Positions 8,983 through 17,883 of a stretch of 64,000 bases of DNA are shown here, piece after piece. The translations under genes and the position numbers were made by a program. How positions within the stretch are numbered: position 1 is the stretch's first letter; each line of letters opens with the position of its first letter. Below the pieces are notes generated by a model. The model searched no databases, was not told the origin of the DNA, and saw nothing but the letters and a program-made list of their open reading frames with translations. The DNA is from Solirubrobacter deserti (GTDB lineage Bacteria; Actinomycetota; Thermoleophilia; Solirubrobacterales; Solirubrobacteraceae): NCBI RefSeq assembly GCF_003344625.1, contig NZ_QPKJ02000009.1, forward strand, positions 79,408-143,407. Direction: 5' to 3'.

Positions 8983-11900
8983 ATGACCGCCACGGAAGGC
9001 GCGGCGAAGCGGCTCACGCTGCTCGTCGCCCTGATCACGACCCTGCTCGCCGCGCCCGCGGCGCACGCCGCCACGGTGAAGCCGTCCAAGCCCACCGGCG
9101 TGCCAGCCTCGATCGCGCAGGGCGGGTCGTTCACCGTCACGGTGCCGGTGAAGAAGGCGACCAAGAGGACGAAGGTCGCGCTCACGCTCTCCAAGGACGC
9201 GAAGGCCGACAAGAAGGACGTCAAGCTCGCGACGCTCAAGGCGGTCAAGAAGAAGTTCACGGCCAAGCTGACGATCAACGCGGCTCCTGGTGCGTACCAG
9301 TTGCTGGCGTGCGTCGGCAAGGCGTGCGCGGCGAAGCCGCTGAAGGTGACGGCGAAGGCCACGCCGCAGCCCGCACCGAGCGCCCCTACCGCGCCCGCGC
9401 CGATCTCGCGTCCTGCTCCTGGCAACGAGAACCTGCCGCCGGGCCCGACGCCGACGCCGGACCCGGACAGCAAGCCGGGTGATCCGACACCGACCCCGAC
9501 GCCCCCGCCGCCGATTCCCCAGGACCCGAAGGACGTCGCGCCGGAGCTCGACCCGGGTGCCGCCACGTCGGTCTACGACGCCACGAAGTTCCTGTACTCC
9601 GGCGCCGCGCCGATCCAGCGCAACGTGGAGCCGGGCGCGATCAGCGAGAAGACCGTGGCCGTGCTGCGCGGCACGGTCAAGGACCGCGACGGCAAGCCGA
9701 TCGAGGGCGTCACGGTCACGATCGTCGACCACCACGACCTCGGCTTCACCCGCACCCGGGCCGACGGCCAGTTCGACATGGTCGTCAACGGCGGCGGCGT
9801 GACCGTGCAGTTCGAGAACGCCGGCTTTCTCCCGGTCCAGCGCACGCTGTCGCCGAACTGGCAGGACTACGAGACGCTCGACGACGTCGTGATGGTTCCG
9901 GTGGACCCGAACGCGAAGGTCATCGACCCGAACTCGACGCAGCCGTTCCAGGTCGTCCAGGGCACCGAGTCCGAGGACAAGGACGGCGAGCGGCAGGCCA
10001 CGTTGCTGGTCCCCAAGGGCACGGACGCCACGATGGAGCTGCCCAACGGCCAGACGCGCGCGGTCGACGAGCTCAAGATCCGCGTGACCGAGTTCACCTA
10101 CGGCGAGCAGGGCGACGAGGCCATGCCGGGCTCGCTGCCCGCCAACTCGGGCTACACCTACGCCGCCGAGTTCAGCGTCGACGAGGCGCTGAAGGCCGGC
10201 GCGACCGAGGTCAGCTTCGACCAGCCGCTGATCAACTACACCGAGAACTTCATCGGCGCACCCGTCGGCTCGCCCGTCCCGACGGGCTACTACGACCGCG
10301 AGACCGCCGAGTGGAAGGCGGCCAAGAACGGCCGCGTGATCGAGGTCCTGGCCGACGGGGTCGACACGGACGGCGACGGGAAGGCCGACAACGGCCTCGG
10401 CATCACCGACGACGAGCGCCGCCGGCTCGCGTCGCTGTACGAGCCCGGCCAGGAGCTCTGGCGCGTGCTCATCACCCACTTCACGCCGTGGGACCACAAC
10501 TGGCCGTACGGTCCGCCGCCGGGCGCCAAGCCGCCCAAGCTCAAGGAGTTCGAGTGGAAGGACCCGAACGACCCGTGCCAGCAGCAGGGCTCGGCGATCG
10601 GCTGTGAGACCCAGACGTTGAGCGAGTCGATCCCGCTCACCGGCACCGGCATGACGCTCGACTACTCGACCGAGCGCACGCCGGGCTGGCGCGTCGACGA
10701 GACGCTGCAGATCCCGATCACGGGCGCGACGATCCCGCCGCGGCTGAAGGGCATCTCGCTCACGATCGACGTCGCCGGCAAGACGATCGAGAAGCGCTGG
10801 TGTGACCCGAACTACCCGACCACGGGCGCGAGCACGTGCAAGGACTACCCGCTGATCACGCCCAACCTGGACTTCGCGTTCCGCTGGGATGGCCTGGACG
10901 CTTACGACCGCCAGATCCAGGGCCGCGTGACGGCGAAGATCAACGTGATCTACGTCTACGAGTTCAACTACTACGACGCACCCGAGGACTTCGAGTCGTC
11001 GTTCGGGCAGTTCGGCTCGGACACCCAGGTCTTCGACGGCCGCTTCGCGTGCGGCAACCGGTCCGGCAACATGGACACGCACTTCTTCTGCGGCATCCCG
11101 ATCGGGCAGACGATCACGCGCGCCATCGGCTCCTGGGACGCGCGCCCGACGGACGGGCTCGGCGGCTGGTCGTTGCGCGATCACCACGCGTACGACCCCG
11201 TGGAGCGCGCGCTGCGCCGCGGTGACGGCTCGACCGTCCGCTCGGAGGCCATGGCCCCGGTCGTGGAGACGCTCGCGGGCACGACCAACTCGGGCGTCGG
11301 CGGCGGCCGCGGCTCGAGCAACTACCCGAAGGACGGCGCGCCCGCCGACGAGTCCAACATCGACTACCTGGCCGACTACGTGCGCTCGCCCGACGGCAAC
11401 CTGTACCTGCACAACGGCCTCAACCGCAACGACATCTTCCGCATCAGCCGCGACGGCAAGATCTACCTGTTCGCCGGCAACGGGGTCAAGGGCGGCCAGC
11501 CGACGGGCGACGGCGGCCCGGCCAAGGCCGCCGGTCTCGGCACCGTGCAGCAGCTGGCGGCCGCGCCGGACGGCTCGCTGATCATCGCCTCCTACGGCGA
11601 CGACTGGGACACGGAGGTCCTGCGCAAGGTCTCGCCCGACGGGTCGAAGATCGAGCGCATCGCGGGCACGCTGGACCGCAGCGCGCCGATGGGTGACGGC
11701 AAGCCGGCGCTCGAGGCGCACATCGGCGTCGTCAACGACATGGCCGTCGCGCCCGACGGCACGATCTACTGGACCGAGCGTCCGACCCAGCGCAGCGGCT
11801 GGAAGGGCCTGCTGCGCAAGGTCGCGCCGGACGGGATCGTGACCACGGTCGCGGGCCTCGGCACCAAACCGGCCGAGAACGGCACGCCGGCGGCCGAGGC

Positions 11901-14900
11901 GTCGCTGGGCAGCGACCCGCAGGGTGTGGCGATCGGCAACGACGGCTCGATCTACATCGCCCAGCGCTACGAGAAGATGGTCACGCGCATCGACCCGTCG
12001 GGCCGCGCGTTCCGCTTCGCCGGCAAGGGCAACCACGACGAGCGCGGCAAGCTCGGCCTCGGCGGCCAGGCCTCGCAGTCCTACATCGACTCGCCGTACA
12101 CGCTCGCCGCGGGCACTGACGGCAACGTCTACATCCGCGTGCTCGGCTACGACGTCTCGCCGTCCTCGTCGGTGATCCTCCGCGTGGACCCCAACGGCGT
12201 GCTCCAGCAGTACGCCGGCCGTCTGATCGGCACCTGCGGGTCCGGTGCCGTCGACGGCGAGGGCGCGACCAGCGTCTGCCTGTCCGACCACTCGCGCACG
12301 ATCGGCGTGGACGGTGACGGCGGCCTGACGTTCGCCGACGGCCGCTACCGGATCCGCAAGGTCGCGCCGCCGCTGCCGGGCTTCGACGCCGACGGGCTGG
12401 CGCTGCCGTCCAGCGACGGCTCCGAGGTCTACGAGTTCGACCGCAACGGCCGCCATCTGGCCACGCGCAACGGCTTCACGGGCGCGAAGATCCGCACGTT
12501 CGAGTACGACGCGGCCAAGCAGCTGGTGGGCGTGGTGGACGCGGGCGGCAACCGCACGCGGATCGAGCGCGACGGCGCCGGCAAGGCGCTCGCGATCGTC
12601 GCGCCGGGCGGGCCGCGCACGACGCTGGTCGTCAACAGCGACGGGTGGCTGGAGAGCGCGAAGAACCCCGCCGGCGAGGAGTTCCGCTTCACCTACGCGA
12701 ACGGGCTCATCAAGTCCTTCCGCAAACCCGCGGGCGGGACGACGACGTTCGACTACGACGGCGTCGGCCGGCTGGTCAAGCACAACGGCGCCGACGGCGA
12801 GCACCGCACGCTCACGCGTGAGGAGCTCGAGGACGGCACGCGCGTGACGATCACCACGGGCGGCGGCAAGGCCACCAAGTACACGATGCAGGTGCTCGAC
12901 AATGGCGACCGCCGCCGCATCGTCGAGGAGCCGGCGGGCGGCAAGACGACCTCGACCGTACGCGTCGACGGGATCACCGAGCTGGTGCAGCCGGACGGCA
13001 CCAAGACCGAGTACGAGATCGCGCCCGACCCGCGCTGGGGTGCGCAGGTGCCGATCGTGGCGGTCAAGACGGTCACGACGCCGGACGGTAAGACGTCGGT
13101 GGTCAAGCGCACCGACCGCGTGTCGCTGGCGACGCCGCGGGACCCGTTCTCGCTCACGTCCCTGCGCACCTCGTTCGCCGAGACCGGCGGCGGGACGCGC
13201 ACGTGGGAGTACAGCGACGAGACCGTGACCGAGACGAGCGCCGGCGGACGCACGACGACCACCAAGCTCGACGTGTACGGCCGCGTGCTCGAGCAGTCGC
13301 TCGATTCCGACCTCGCGCCGCTCGTGTACACCTACGACGAGCGCGGGCGCGCGAAGTCGATGAGCCAGGGCGCCGAGTCGGTCACCTTCGCCTATGACGC
13401 CAAGCACCGCCTGGTGTCGGAGACCGACGCGGCCGGGCACGTGACGGGGTACGTCTACGACGACGCCGATCGCGTGATCGAGAAGCGCCTGCCGGGCGGG
13501 CGGACGTACCGCTACAGCTACGACGACAACGGCAACATCGAGACGATGACCTCGCCACGCGGCAAGGTCCATCGCTTCGGCTTCACCGACGGTGACCGCT
13601 CGCAGGACTACACGCCGGCGTCCTCGACGGGCAAGTACGCGCGGGCGTACTCGAACGACCGTGCCTTGCAGAGCGTCGGGCTGCCGAGCGGCGCGACACA
13701 GACGATGGGCTACGACACGGGCGGGCGGCTGACGTCCGAGGACCACGTGCAGTCCAAGCGCTCGTTCACGTACGAGGGCGGGCGCGACCAGTTCGACACG
13801 ATCACGCGCTCGCTCGCTGATGGCAGCGGGGCGCAGACGCTCGATGTCGACTATGACGGCGCGCTGCCGAAGCGGCTGACGTTCGGCGGCGTGGCCGCCG
13901 GCACGTACGAGTACACGTACGGCGACCGGGTGCTGCCGACGGCCGAGAAGCTGACCGTGGGCGCGACGACGGTCACGCGCGAGCTCGGGTTCGACGAGGA
14001 CCGGCTGGCGACCAAGAGCGGCCCGTTCACGATCACGCGTCAGGGGCCGGGCGGCGCCGTGTCGAAGATCAGCGACGGCAAGCTCTCGCTCGAGTACGCC
14101 TACGACGACAACGGCCGGCCGGTCGGGCGGACCCTGAAGGTCGGAACCACCGAGCGCTTCTTCCAGCAGCTCACGTTCAACACCGTGGGCCTGGCGGGGG
14201 CGCGCTCCGAGCGCGTGGACGGCGCGGCGGACGCGCTGTCCTACGAGTACGACCCGGCGGGGCAGCTGCGGGCCGTCAAGCGCGGCGGGACCGTCGTCGA
14301 GTCGCACACCTACGACCTGGACGGCAACCGCCTGGGCGGCGGCGCCGAGTACGACGACCAGGACCGCCTGAAGGCGCGTGACGGCGTCAGCTACACGTGG
14401 GACGCCGACGGCTTCCTGCTCAGCCGCGGGGCGGACACGTTCACGTACTCGCGCAGCGGCGAGCTGCTCGCGGCCAAGGGCGTCCTCTACAGCTACGACG
14501 CGATCGGGCGCCGGGTCGCGCGGATGGAGGGTGCGGCGAAGACCACGTACCTCTACGGCAACCCCGCGAACCCGTGGCAGGTCACGGCGTCGGTCGCCGG
14601 GGACGTGATCACGACGTACTTCTACGACGCCGACGATCGCCTGTTCGCGCTCGAGCGGGCGGGTGAGCGCTACTACGTGGGCGCGGACGCCAACGGCTCG
14701 CCGCGGATCGTGGTGCGCGCGTCCGACGGGGTCGTCGTGCGCAAGGTGGCGTACGATGCGTTCGGCGTCGAGACGCAGGTCACGGGCACGTTCGAGCTGG
14801 CGATCGGCTTCGCGGGCGGCCTGCGCGACGGCGTGACCGGGCTCGTGCGCTTCGGCCTGCGCGACTACGACCCGGTCGCGGGGCGCTTCACGGCCAAGGA

Positions 14901-15387
14901 CGCGAGCTTCTTCAGCGGCTCGCCCCACAACCTGTACGACTACGCCGGCAACAACCCGATCACGATGCGCGACCCGTCCGGCCTGGTGTGCATCGGCTGG
15001 TCCATGTACGCGACGTTCGGCGGCGGCGTCCAGCTCTGCCGCGAGAACAAGTGGGACCTCGACGCCGACTGGTCGGTCTGCGGCGAGGCCGGCCTCGGCC
15101 TGGGCGGCGGCGCCGACCTCGACTTCGCGGGCGGCGCGGCCGACACCGGCGGCACCGCGTTCGCCGAGCTCACGGGTAAGGCGGGCTGGGTCGGCGGCAC
15201 GATCGGCGCCGAGCTCGACCTCAACTGCCTCAACGCCAAGGGCTCGGCGAAGGTCATGGTCGGATCGGTCACCGTCGGTGCCGACACCGGCGGCGGCTTC
15301 GCGGCCGGCGTCGGTCAGAACGACCTCCCGATGCCGGGTGCCCGCCTCGAAGGCAAGGTGGGCGTGAAGGTCTGCAAGAAGTGGTGA
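8983..15387 (+). CDS. Secreted teneurin-like RHS/YD-repeat protein with NHL propeller
   Basis: This 2134-residue exported protein has a good Shine-Dalgarno (AAGGAG at 8966-8971). The order is signal peptide (1-29); a Lys-rich beta domain (30-125); a Pro/Thr linker (126-185); a carboxypeptidase-regulatory-like plug domain (about 226-290, VLRGTVKDRDGKPIEGVTV); a beta-rich region with two CxC-type loops; an NHL beta-propeller (about 760-1130, repeated VAPDGTIYWTE-like blades); a YD/RHS shell (about 1146-1990, many YDDNGN/YDDADRV repeats); and the RHS core motif (about 1956-2001, GRFTAKD, NLYDYAGNNP, RDPSGL). The last 133 residues are a Gly/Cys-rich tip with no recognised toxin fold. Plug, NHL and YD order matches bacterial teneurin-like proteins. 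It may act in contact or antagonism. The lipoprotein gene downstream may be a partner. Confidence 0.92.
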   Translation: MTATEGAAKRLTLLVALITTLLAAPAAHAATVKPSKPTGVPASIAQGGSFTVTVPVKKATKRTKVALTLSKDAKADKKDVKLATLKAVKKKFTAKLTINAAPGAYQLLACVGKACAAKPLKVTAKATPQPAPSAPTAPAPISRPAPGNENLPPGPTPTPDPDSKPGDPTPTPTPPPPIPQDPKDVAPELDPGAATSVYDATKFLYSGAAPIQRNVEPGAISEKTVAVLRGTVKDRDGKPIEGVTVTIVDHHDLGFTRTRADGQFDMVVNGGGVTVQFENAGFLPVQRTLSPNWQDYETLDDVVMVPVDPNAKVIDPNSTQPFQVVQGTESEDKDGERQATLLVPKGTDATMELPNGQTRAVDELKIRVTEFTYGEQGDEAMPGSLPANSGYTYAAEFSVDEALKAGATEVSFDQPLINYTENFIGAPVGSPVPTGYYDRETAEWKAAKNGRVIEVLADGVDTDGDGKADNGLGITDDERRRLASLYEPGQELWRVLITHFTPWDHNWPYGPPPGAKPPKLKEFEWKDPNDPCQQQGSAIGCETQTLSESIPLTGTGMTLDYSTERTPGWRVDETLQIPITGATIPPRLKGISLTIDVAGKTIEKRWCDPNYPTTGASTCKDYPLITPNLDFAFRWDGLDAYDRQIQGRVTAKINVIYVYEFNYYDAPEDFESSFGQFGSDTQVFDGRFACGNRSGNMDTHFFCGIPIGQTITRAIGSWDARPTDGLGGWSLRDHHAYDPVERALRRGDGSTVRSEAMAPVVETLAGTTNSGVGGGRGSSNYPKDGAPADESNIDYLADYVRSPDGNLYLHNGLNRNDIFRISRDGKIYLFAGNGVKGGQPTGDGGPAKAAGLGTVQQLAAAPDGSLIIASYGDDWDTEVLRKVSPDGSKIERIAGTLDRSAPMGDGKPALEAHIGVVNDMAVAPDGTIYWTERPTQRSGWKGLLRKVAPDGIVTTVAGLGTKPAENGTPAAEASLGSDPQGVAIGNDGSIYIAQRYEKMVTRIDPSGRAFRFAGKGNHDERGKLGLGGQASQSYIDSPYTLAAGTDGNVYIRVLGYDVSPSSSVILRVDPNGVLQQYAGRLIGTCGSGAVDGEGATSVCLSDHSRTIGVDGDGGLTFADGRYRIRKVAPPLPGFDADGLALPSSDGSEVYEFDRNGRHLATRNGFTGAKIRTFEYDAAKQLVGVVDAGGNRTRIERDGAGKALAIVAPGGPRTTLVVNSDGWLESAKNPAGEEFRFTYANGLIKSFRKPAGGTTTFDYDGVGRLVKHNGADGEHRTLTREELEDGTRVTITTGGGKATKYTMQVLDNGDRRRIVEEPAGGKTTSTVRVDGITELVQPDGTKTEYEIAPDPRWGAQVPIVAVKTVTTPDGKTSVVKRTDRVSLATPRDPFSLTSLRTSFAETGGGTRTWEYSDETVTETSAGGRTTTTKLDVYGRVLEQSLDSDLAPLVYTYDERGRAKSMSQGAESVTFAYDAKHRLVSETDAAGHVTGYVYDDADRVIEKRLPGGRTYRYSYDDNGNIETMTSPRGKVHRFGFTDGDRSQDYTPASSTGKYARAYSNDRALQSVGLPSGATQTMGYDTGGRLTSEDHVQSKRSFTYEGGRDQFDTITRSLADGSGAQTLDVDYDGALPKRLTFGGVAAGTYEYTYGDRVLPTAEKLTVGATTVTRELGFDEDRLATKSGPFTITRQGPGGAVSKISDGKLSLEYAYDDNGRPVGRTLKVGTTERFFQQLTFNTVGLAGARSERVDGAADALSYEYDPAGQLRAVKRGGTVVESHTYDLDGNRLGGGAEYDDQDRLKARDGVSYTWDADGFLLSRGADTFTYSRSGELLAAKGVLYSYDAIGRRVARMEGAAKTTYLYGNPANPWQVTASVAGDVITTYFYDADDRLFALERAGERYYVGADANGSPRIVVRASDGVVVRKVAYDAFGVETQVTGTFELAIGFAGGLRDGVTGLVRFGLRDYDPVAGRFTAKDASFFSGSPHNLYDYAGNNPITMRDPSGLVCIGWSMYATFGGGVQLCRENKWDLDADWSVCGEAGLGLGGGADLDFAGGAADTGGTAFAELTGKAGWVGGTIGAELDLNCLNAKGSAKVMVGSVTVGADTGGGFAAGVGQNDLPMPGARLEGKVGVKVCKKW

Positions 15388-15398
15388 GCTGACCGCGG

Positions 15399-15427
15399 GC
15401 GCCCGCCGCGTTCGTCGCGGCGGGCGC
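15399..15427 (+). terminator. Perfect 12-bp stem terminator after RHS gene
   Basis: GCGCCCGCCGCG (15399-15410) pairs perfectly with CGCGGCGGGCGC (15416-15427) across a TTCGT loop, 11 bases after the RHS stop codon. There is no T-tract, which is usual for actinobacterial terminators. It separates the RHS gene from the lipoprotein gene. Confidence 0.8.
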
Positions 15428-15484
15428 TGCCGCTCGGGCAGGACCCGGTGACCGAAGCGCTCGGTTCGCGGGTACGAGGCCGTC

Positions 15485-16177
15485 ATTCCGAACCGACGGC
15501 CCAACCTCGCGCTGCTCGCGCTCGTCGCGTGTGCGTTCTTCGGCTGCGAGAGCGATCAGCGCGCCACGCTGCAGAAGCGGCGTGCCGCCGCGGCGACGCC
15601 GACGCCCACGCCCTCACCCCAGCCCGCTTCGGAGGACGACCGGCGCCTCGAGGGCGCGGCGCTCGCGCCCGACGACGTCCCATCGGGCTGGCGCGCAGAG
15701 GCGAGCGAAGGTGACATCGCCTCGTGCCAGCAGGTCCTCAACGCGCGCACCCGGGCGACGGGCAGCGCGGTCTCCCCGTCTTTCAGCGACGACTCCGGCT
15801 TGATGACGCAGTCGTGGGTGTTCCTCTACGCCGACCGCGCGATCGCCGAGCAGACGTACGTCGACCTCGCGCGCGATGACACCCGGTCCTGCATCGCCGA
15901 GGCGGTGATGCACGGGGTCGGCGATGCGGCCGAGAGCTACGACGCGCAGCCCGCCTCGCCCGACCCGCTTGGCCAGAAGAACGAGGCCGGGCGACTCACG
16001 ATCAAGCTCAAGGCGGCGGGCGGAACCCTGGCCCTGTTCGTCGACGTTCGCTTCGCGCTACGCGGGCGTGGCGTGGCGATGATGTTGTTCGTGGCGCCGG
16101 AGGAGCCGTTCGACGCGCAGCTCCGGGCGGACCTGGTCGAGGCGCTCGCCGAGCGCTTCGAGGCTGCGCTGGGCTGA
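15485..16177 (+). CDS. Lipoprotein, probably started at ATT
   Basis: The frame is open from 15452 and encodes a lipoprotein-like N-terminus: basic NRRPN, hydrophobic LALLALVACAFFGC with a lipobox Cys, then a Pro/Thr linker (TPTPTPSPQP). A soluble domain of about 170 residues follows, with PDDVPSGW and SWVFLYADRAIAEQTY, resembling sensor-like actinobacterial lipoproteins. No ATG, GTG or TTG precedes the signal peptide in frame; the first canonical start is TTG 15800, which would delete it. ATT at 15485 has GAGG (15476-15479) at good spacing, so I propose ATT as the start. A sequencing error or frameshift is the alternative. It follows the RHS gene and could be its surface partner. Confidence 0.6.
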   Translation: MPNRRPNLALLALVACAFFGCESDQRATLQKRRAAAATPTPTPSPQPASEDDRRLEGAALAPDDVPSGWRAEASEGDIASCQQVLNARTRATGSAVSPSFSDDSGLMTQSWVFLYADRAIAEQTYVDLARDDTRSCIAEAVMHGVGDAAESYDAQPASPDPLGQKNEAGRLTIKLKAAGGTLALFVDVRFALRGRGVAMMLFVAPEEPFDAQLRADLVEALAERFEAALG

Positions 16178-16225
16178 CCCGAGAATCGGCACGGAGCCAC
16201 CCACCCGCAGGGGTAGACCCGACGG

Positions 16226-16579
16226 GTGCCCACCGGTTGGACCATCCGCGACACCGAAGATGACGGCGTCCAGTTCCTGATCGGCATGCGCTGGGGCGCG
16301 TTGTGGCGGCTGGCGTATCGCCCGTGGGTCGCGCACGCGTTCGTCCGCATGCTGCGTGCCTCGCCCGAGAGCGGGTTGGAGAAGACGTGGCTGAGCGTCC
16401 GGCCGGCCGGGCCCGTCGTGGTCCAGCGCTGGCAGAGCGCGGCCGACCTGCGACGCTGGGCCCGTGACCACGGCGAGGCACACGCCGAGCCGTGGCGGCG
16501 GTTCCGCCAGGAGATCGGGGGCACCGCCGACTGGGGCGTGTGGCACGACGTCCGCACACCCCGGGCGCAGGAGCTCTAG
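16226..16579 (+). CDS. DUF4188-like protein
   Basis: This 117-residue protein starts at GTG 16226. FLIGMRWGALWRL near the N-terminus, VVVQRWQSAADLRRWARD in the middle and GGTADWGVWHD near the end match the DUF4188 family (ferredoxin-like alpha-beta fold, related to haem aldoxime-dehydratase and monooxygenase-like small proteins). Function is not established. Its stop TAG overlaps the stop of the convergent SnoaL gene by four bases (CTAG). Confidence 0.65.
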   Translation: MPTGWTIRDTEDDGVQFLIGMRWGALWRLAYRPWVAHAFVRMLRASPESGLEKTWLSVRPAGPVVVQRWQSAADLRRWARDHGEAHAEPWRRFRQEIGGTADWGVWHDVRTPRAQEL

Positions 16580-16905
16580 GGCGCGATCATCAGCCGGCGG
16601 ATGCGGCCGTCGGCGAGCGCGAAGTCCCACTTGAGGTCGGCGACGCCGCCGGGGAAGTCGCCGGTGATGCGGCCCTCGACGAGGAAGCGGCCGGGGCCGC
16701 CGTTCGTGATCGCGAGGATCTCGGTGGTGTAGGTGAACTTCGAGGCGACGTCGGCTCGCCACGCGCGGATCGAGTCCGTCCCGCGATGGGTCTGCGCTTC
16801 GTCGACCACGGTGGCGTCGTCGGCGAACAGGGCGATCAGGCCGTCGAGGTCGCCGGCGGCGTCGAGGGCGAAGAAGCGGCGGATGGTGTCGTCGGTGTTG
16901 TCCAT
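16576..16905 (-). CDS. SnoaL/NTF2-like protein
   Basis: The protein has 109 residues beginning MDNTDDTIRRFFALDAAGDL, with LIALFADDATVVDEA and a C-terminal WDFALADGRIRRLMI strand, the standard NTF2-like cone fold (SnoaL-like). Such proteins are small enzymes or ligand binders, and the specific reaction is unknown. It is divergent from a MerR regulator with a clear operator between them, so it is probably that regulator's target. Confidence 0.8.
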   Translation of the reverse strand: MDNTDDTIRRFFALDAAGDLDGLIALFADDATVVDEAQTHRGTDSIRAWRADVASKFTYTTEILAITNGGPGRFLVEGRITGDFPGGVADLKWDFALADGRIRRLMIAP

Positions 16906-16932
16906 GGGGGAAGCTTCCGGCGTCCCGCCGTG

Positions 16933-16988
16933 GGAGGGTCAAGGGGCACTTGCGGGCTTGACCCTCCGGTAGCGGGAGGGTCGATACT
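16933..16988 (+). promoter_or_regulatory. MerR-type operator and promoter
   Basis: TTGACC (16958-16963) and GATACT (16983-16988) are separated by 19 bases, the long spacer typical of MerR-activated promoters. The spacer is filled by the inverted repeat GACCCTCC (16960-16967) and GGAGGGTC (16975-16982). The -10 ends six bases before the ATG at 16995, implying a leaderless transcript. A third copy, GGAGGGTCAAG (16933-16943), faces the divergent SnoaL gene and forms an 11-base inverted repeat with CTTGACCCTCC (16957-16967). Confidence 0.8.
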
Positions 16989-16994
16989 CAGCTG

Positions 16995-17810
16995 ATGGCC
17001 TCGCTCGTCACCATCGGCGACTTCTCCCGCGCCTCGCACCTGACGGTCAAGACGCTGCGCCACTACCACGACGCGGGACTGCTGGAGCCCAGCGACATCG
17101 ACCCGCAGACGGGCTACCGCTACTACTCGACCGACCAGCTGCCCGTCGCGCAGGTCATCCGCCGGCTGCGGAACCTGCGGATGCCGGTCGCCGACGTCAA
17201 GGCCGTGCTCGCCGCCGCCGACGCCGACGCCCGCAACCGGCTGATCGCCGACCACCTCGATCGCCTCGAGTCCGAGCTCGCCGAGACCCGGGCGGCGGTG
17301 AGCGAGCTGCGCGACCTGCTGCAGCCGCCGGCGCCGCACCCGATCGAGCACCGGACGGTCCCGCCGACACCCGCCATCGCCATCGAGGACACCGTCGACC
17401 GCGACGACCTCTACGCCTGGTGGCAGGGCGCCATCGGCGAGCTCACCGCCACGGCCCGCGCGCAAGGCCTGCACCAGACGGGCCCGGTCGGGGGCCTGTA
17501 CGCCGACGAGCTCTTCCACGACGGCCGCGGGCCGGCCACCGTCTACCTGCCGTGCGAAGGCACGATCAAGCCGATCGGCCGGGTCGTGGCGACGACGATC
17601 CCGCAGGCCGAGCTCGCGGTCGCCCGCCACGACGGCTCACCGCGTGACATCGACCGCACCTACGGCGAGCTCGCCGCCCACGTCGTGAGGCACGAGATCG
17701 GCGTCGCAGGTCCGCTGCGCGAGCACTACCTGCGCGGCATCGCCGAGACCGCCGACGCCGCCGAATGGCAGACCGAGATCGGCTGGCCGATCTTCCGCAC
17801 CCACGCATGA
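16995..17810 (+). CDS. MerR family regulator with GyrI-like effector domain (BmrR type)
   Basis: The protein has 271 residues. The N-terminus VTIGDFSRASHLTVKTLRHY and DPQTGYRYYSTDQL are the MerR winged helix (about 1-75). A coiled dimerisation helix follows (about 80-118), then a GyrI-like/AraC effector-binding domain (about 120-271, GGLYADELFHDGRGPATVYLP). BmrR-type proteins bind hydrophobic cations or other small molecules and activate promoters with overlong spacers. The operator described upstream fits autoregulation and control of the divergent SnoaL gene. Confidence 0.88.
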   Translation: MASLVTIGDFSRASHLTVKTLRHYHDAGLLEPSDIDPQTGYRYYSTDQLPVAQVIRRLRNLRMPVADVKAVLAAADADARNRLIADHLDRLESELAETRAAVSELRDLLQPPAPHPIEHRTVPPTPAIAIEDTVDRDDLYAWWQGAIGELTATARAQGLHQTGPVGGLYADELFHDGRGPATVYLPCEGTIKPIGRVVATTIPQAELAVARHDGSPRDIDRTYGELAAHVVRHEIGVAGPLREHYLRGIAETADAAEWQTEIGWPIFRTHA

Positions 17811-17883
17811 AGGCCGGCACGCCTTACGAGATGGTCAGCGCGAGCCCGAACCACTGCATGGCGAGCGTGTGCCCGCTCGCGCG

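Noticed and set aside
14985..15387. Nuclease or deaminase toxin in the RHS tip
   Set aside because: No HNH, PD-(D/E)xK, deaminase HxE or ADP-ribosyltransferase motif is visible, so I call it unclassified and do not name a toxin.
8920..15504. A minus-strand open frame of over 2000 codons opposite the RHS gene
   Set aside because: It is Arg/Ala/Val-rich low-complexity sequence with no domain, and arises because GC-rich codons avoid stops in the opposite frame. The plus strand has a signal peptide, RHS motifs and a Shine-Dalgarno.
17817..17883. Minus-strand reading GHTLAMQWFGLALTIS, similar to the end of SURF1-like membrane proteins
   Set aside because: It is only about 20 codons between two stops, too short to support a remnant call.
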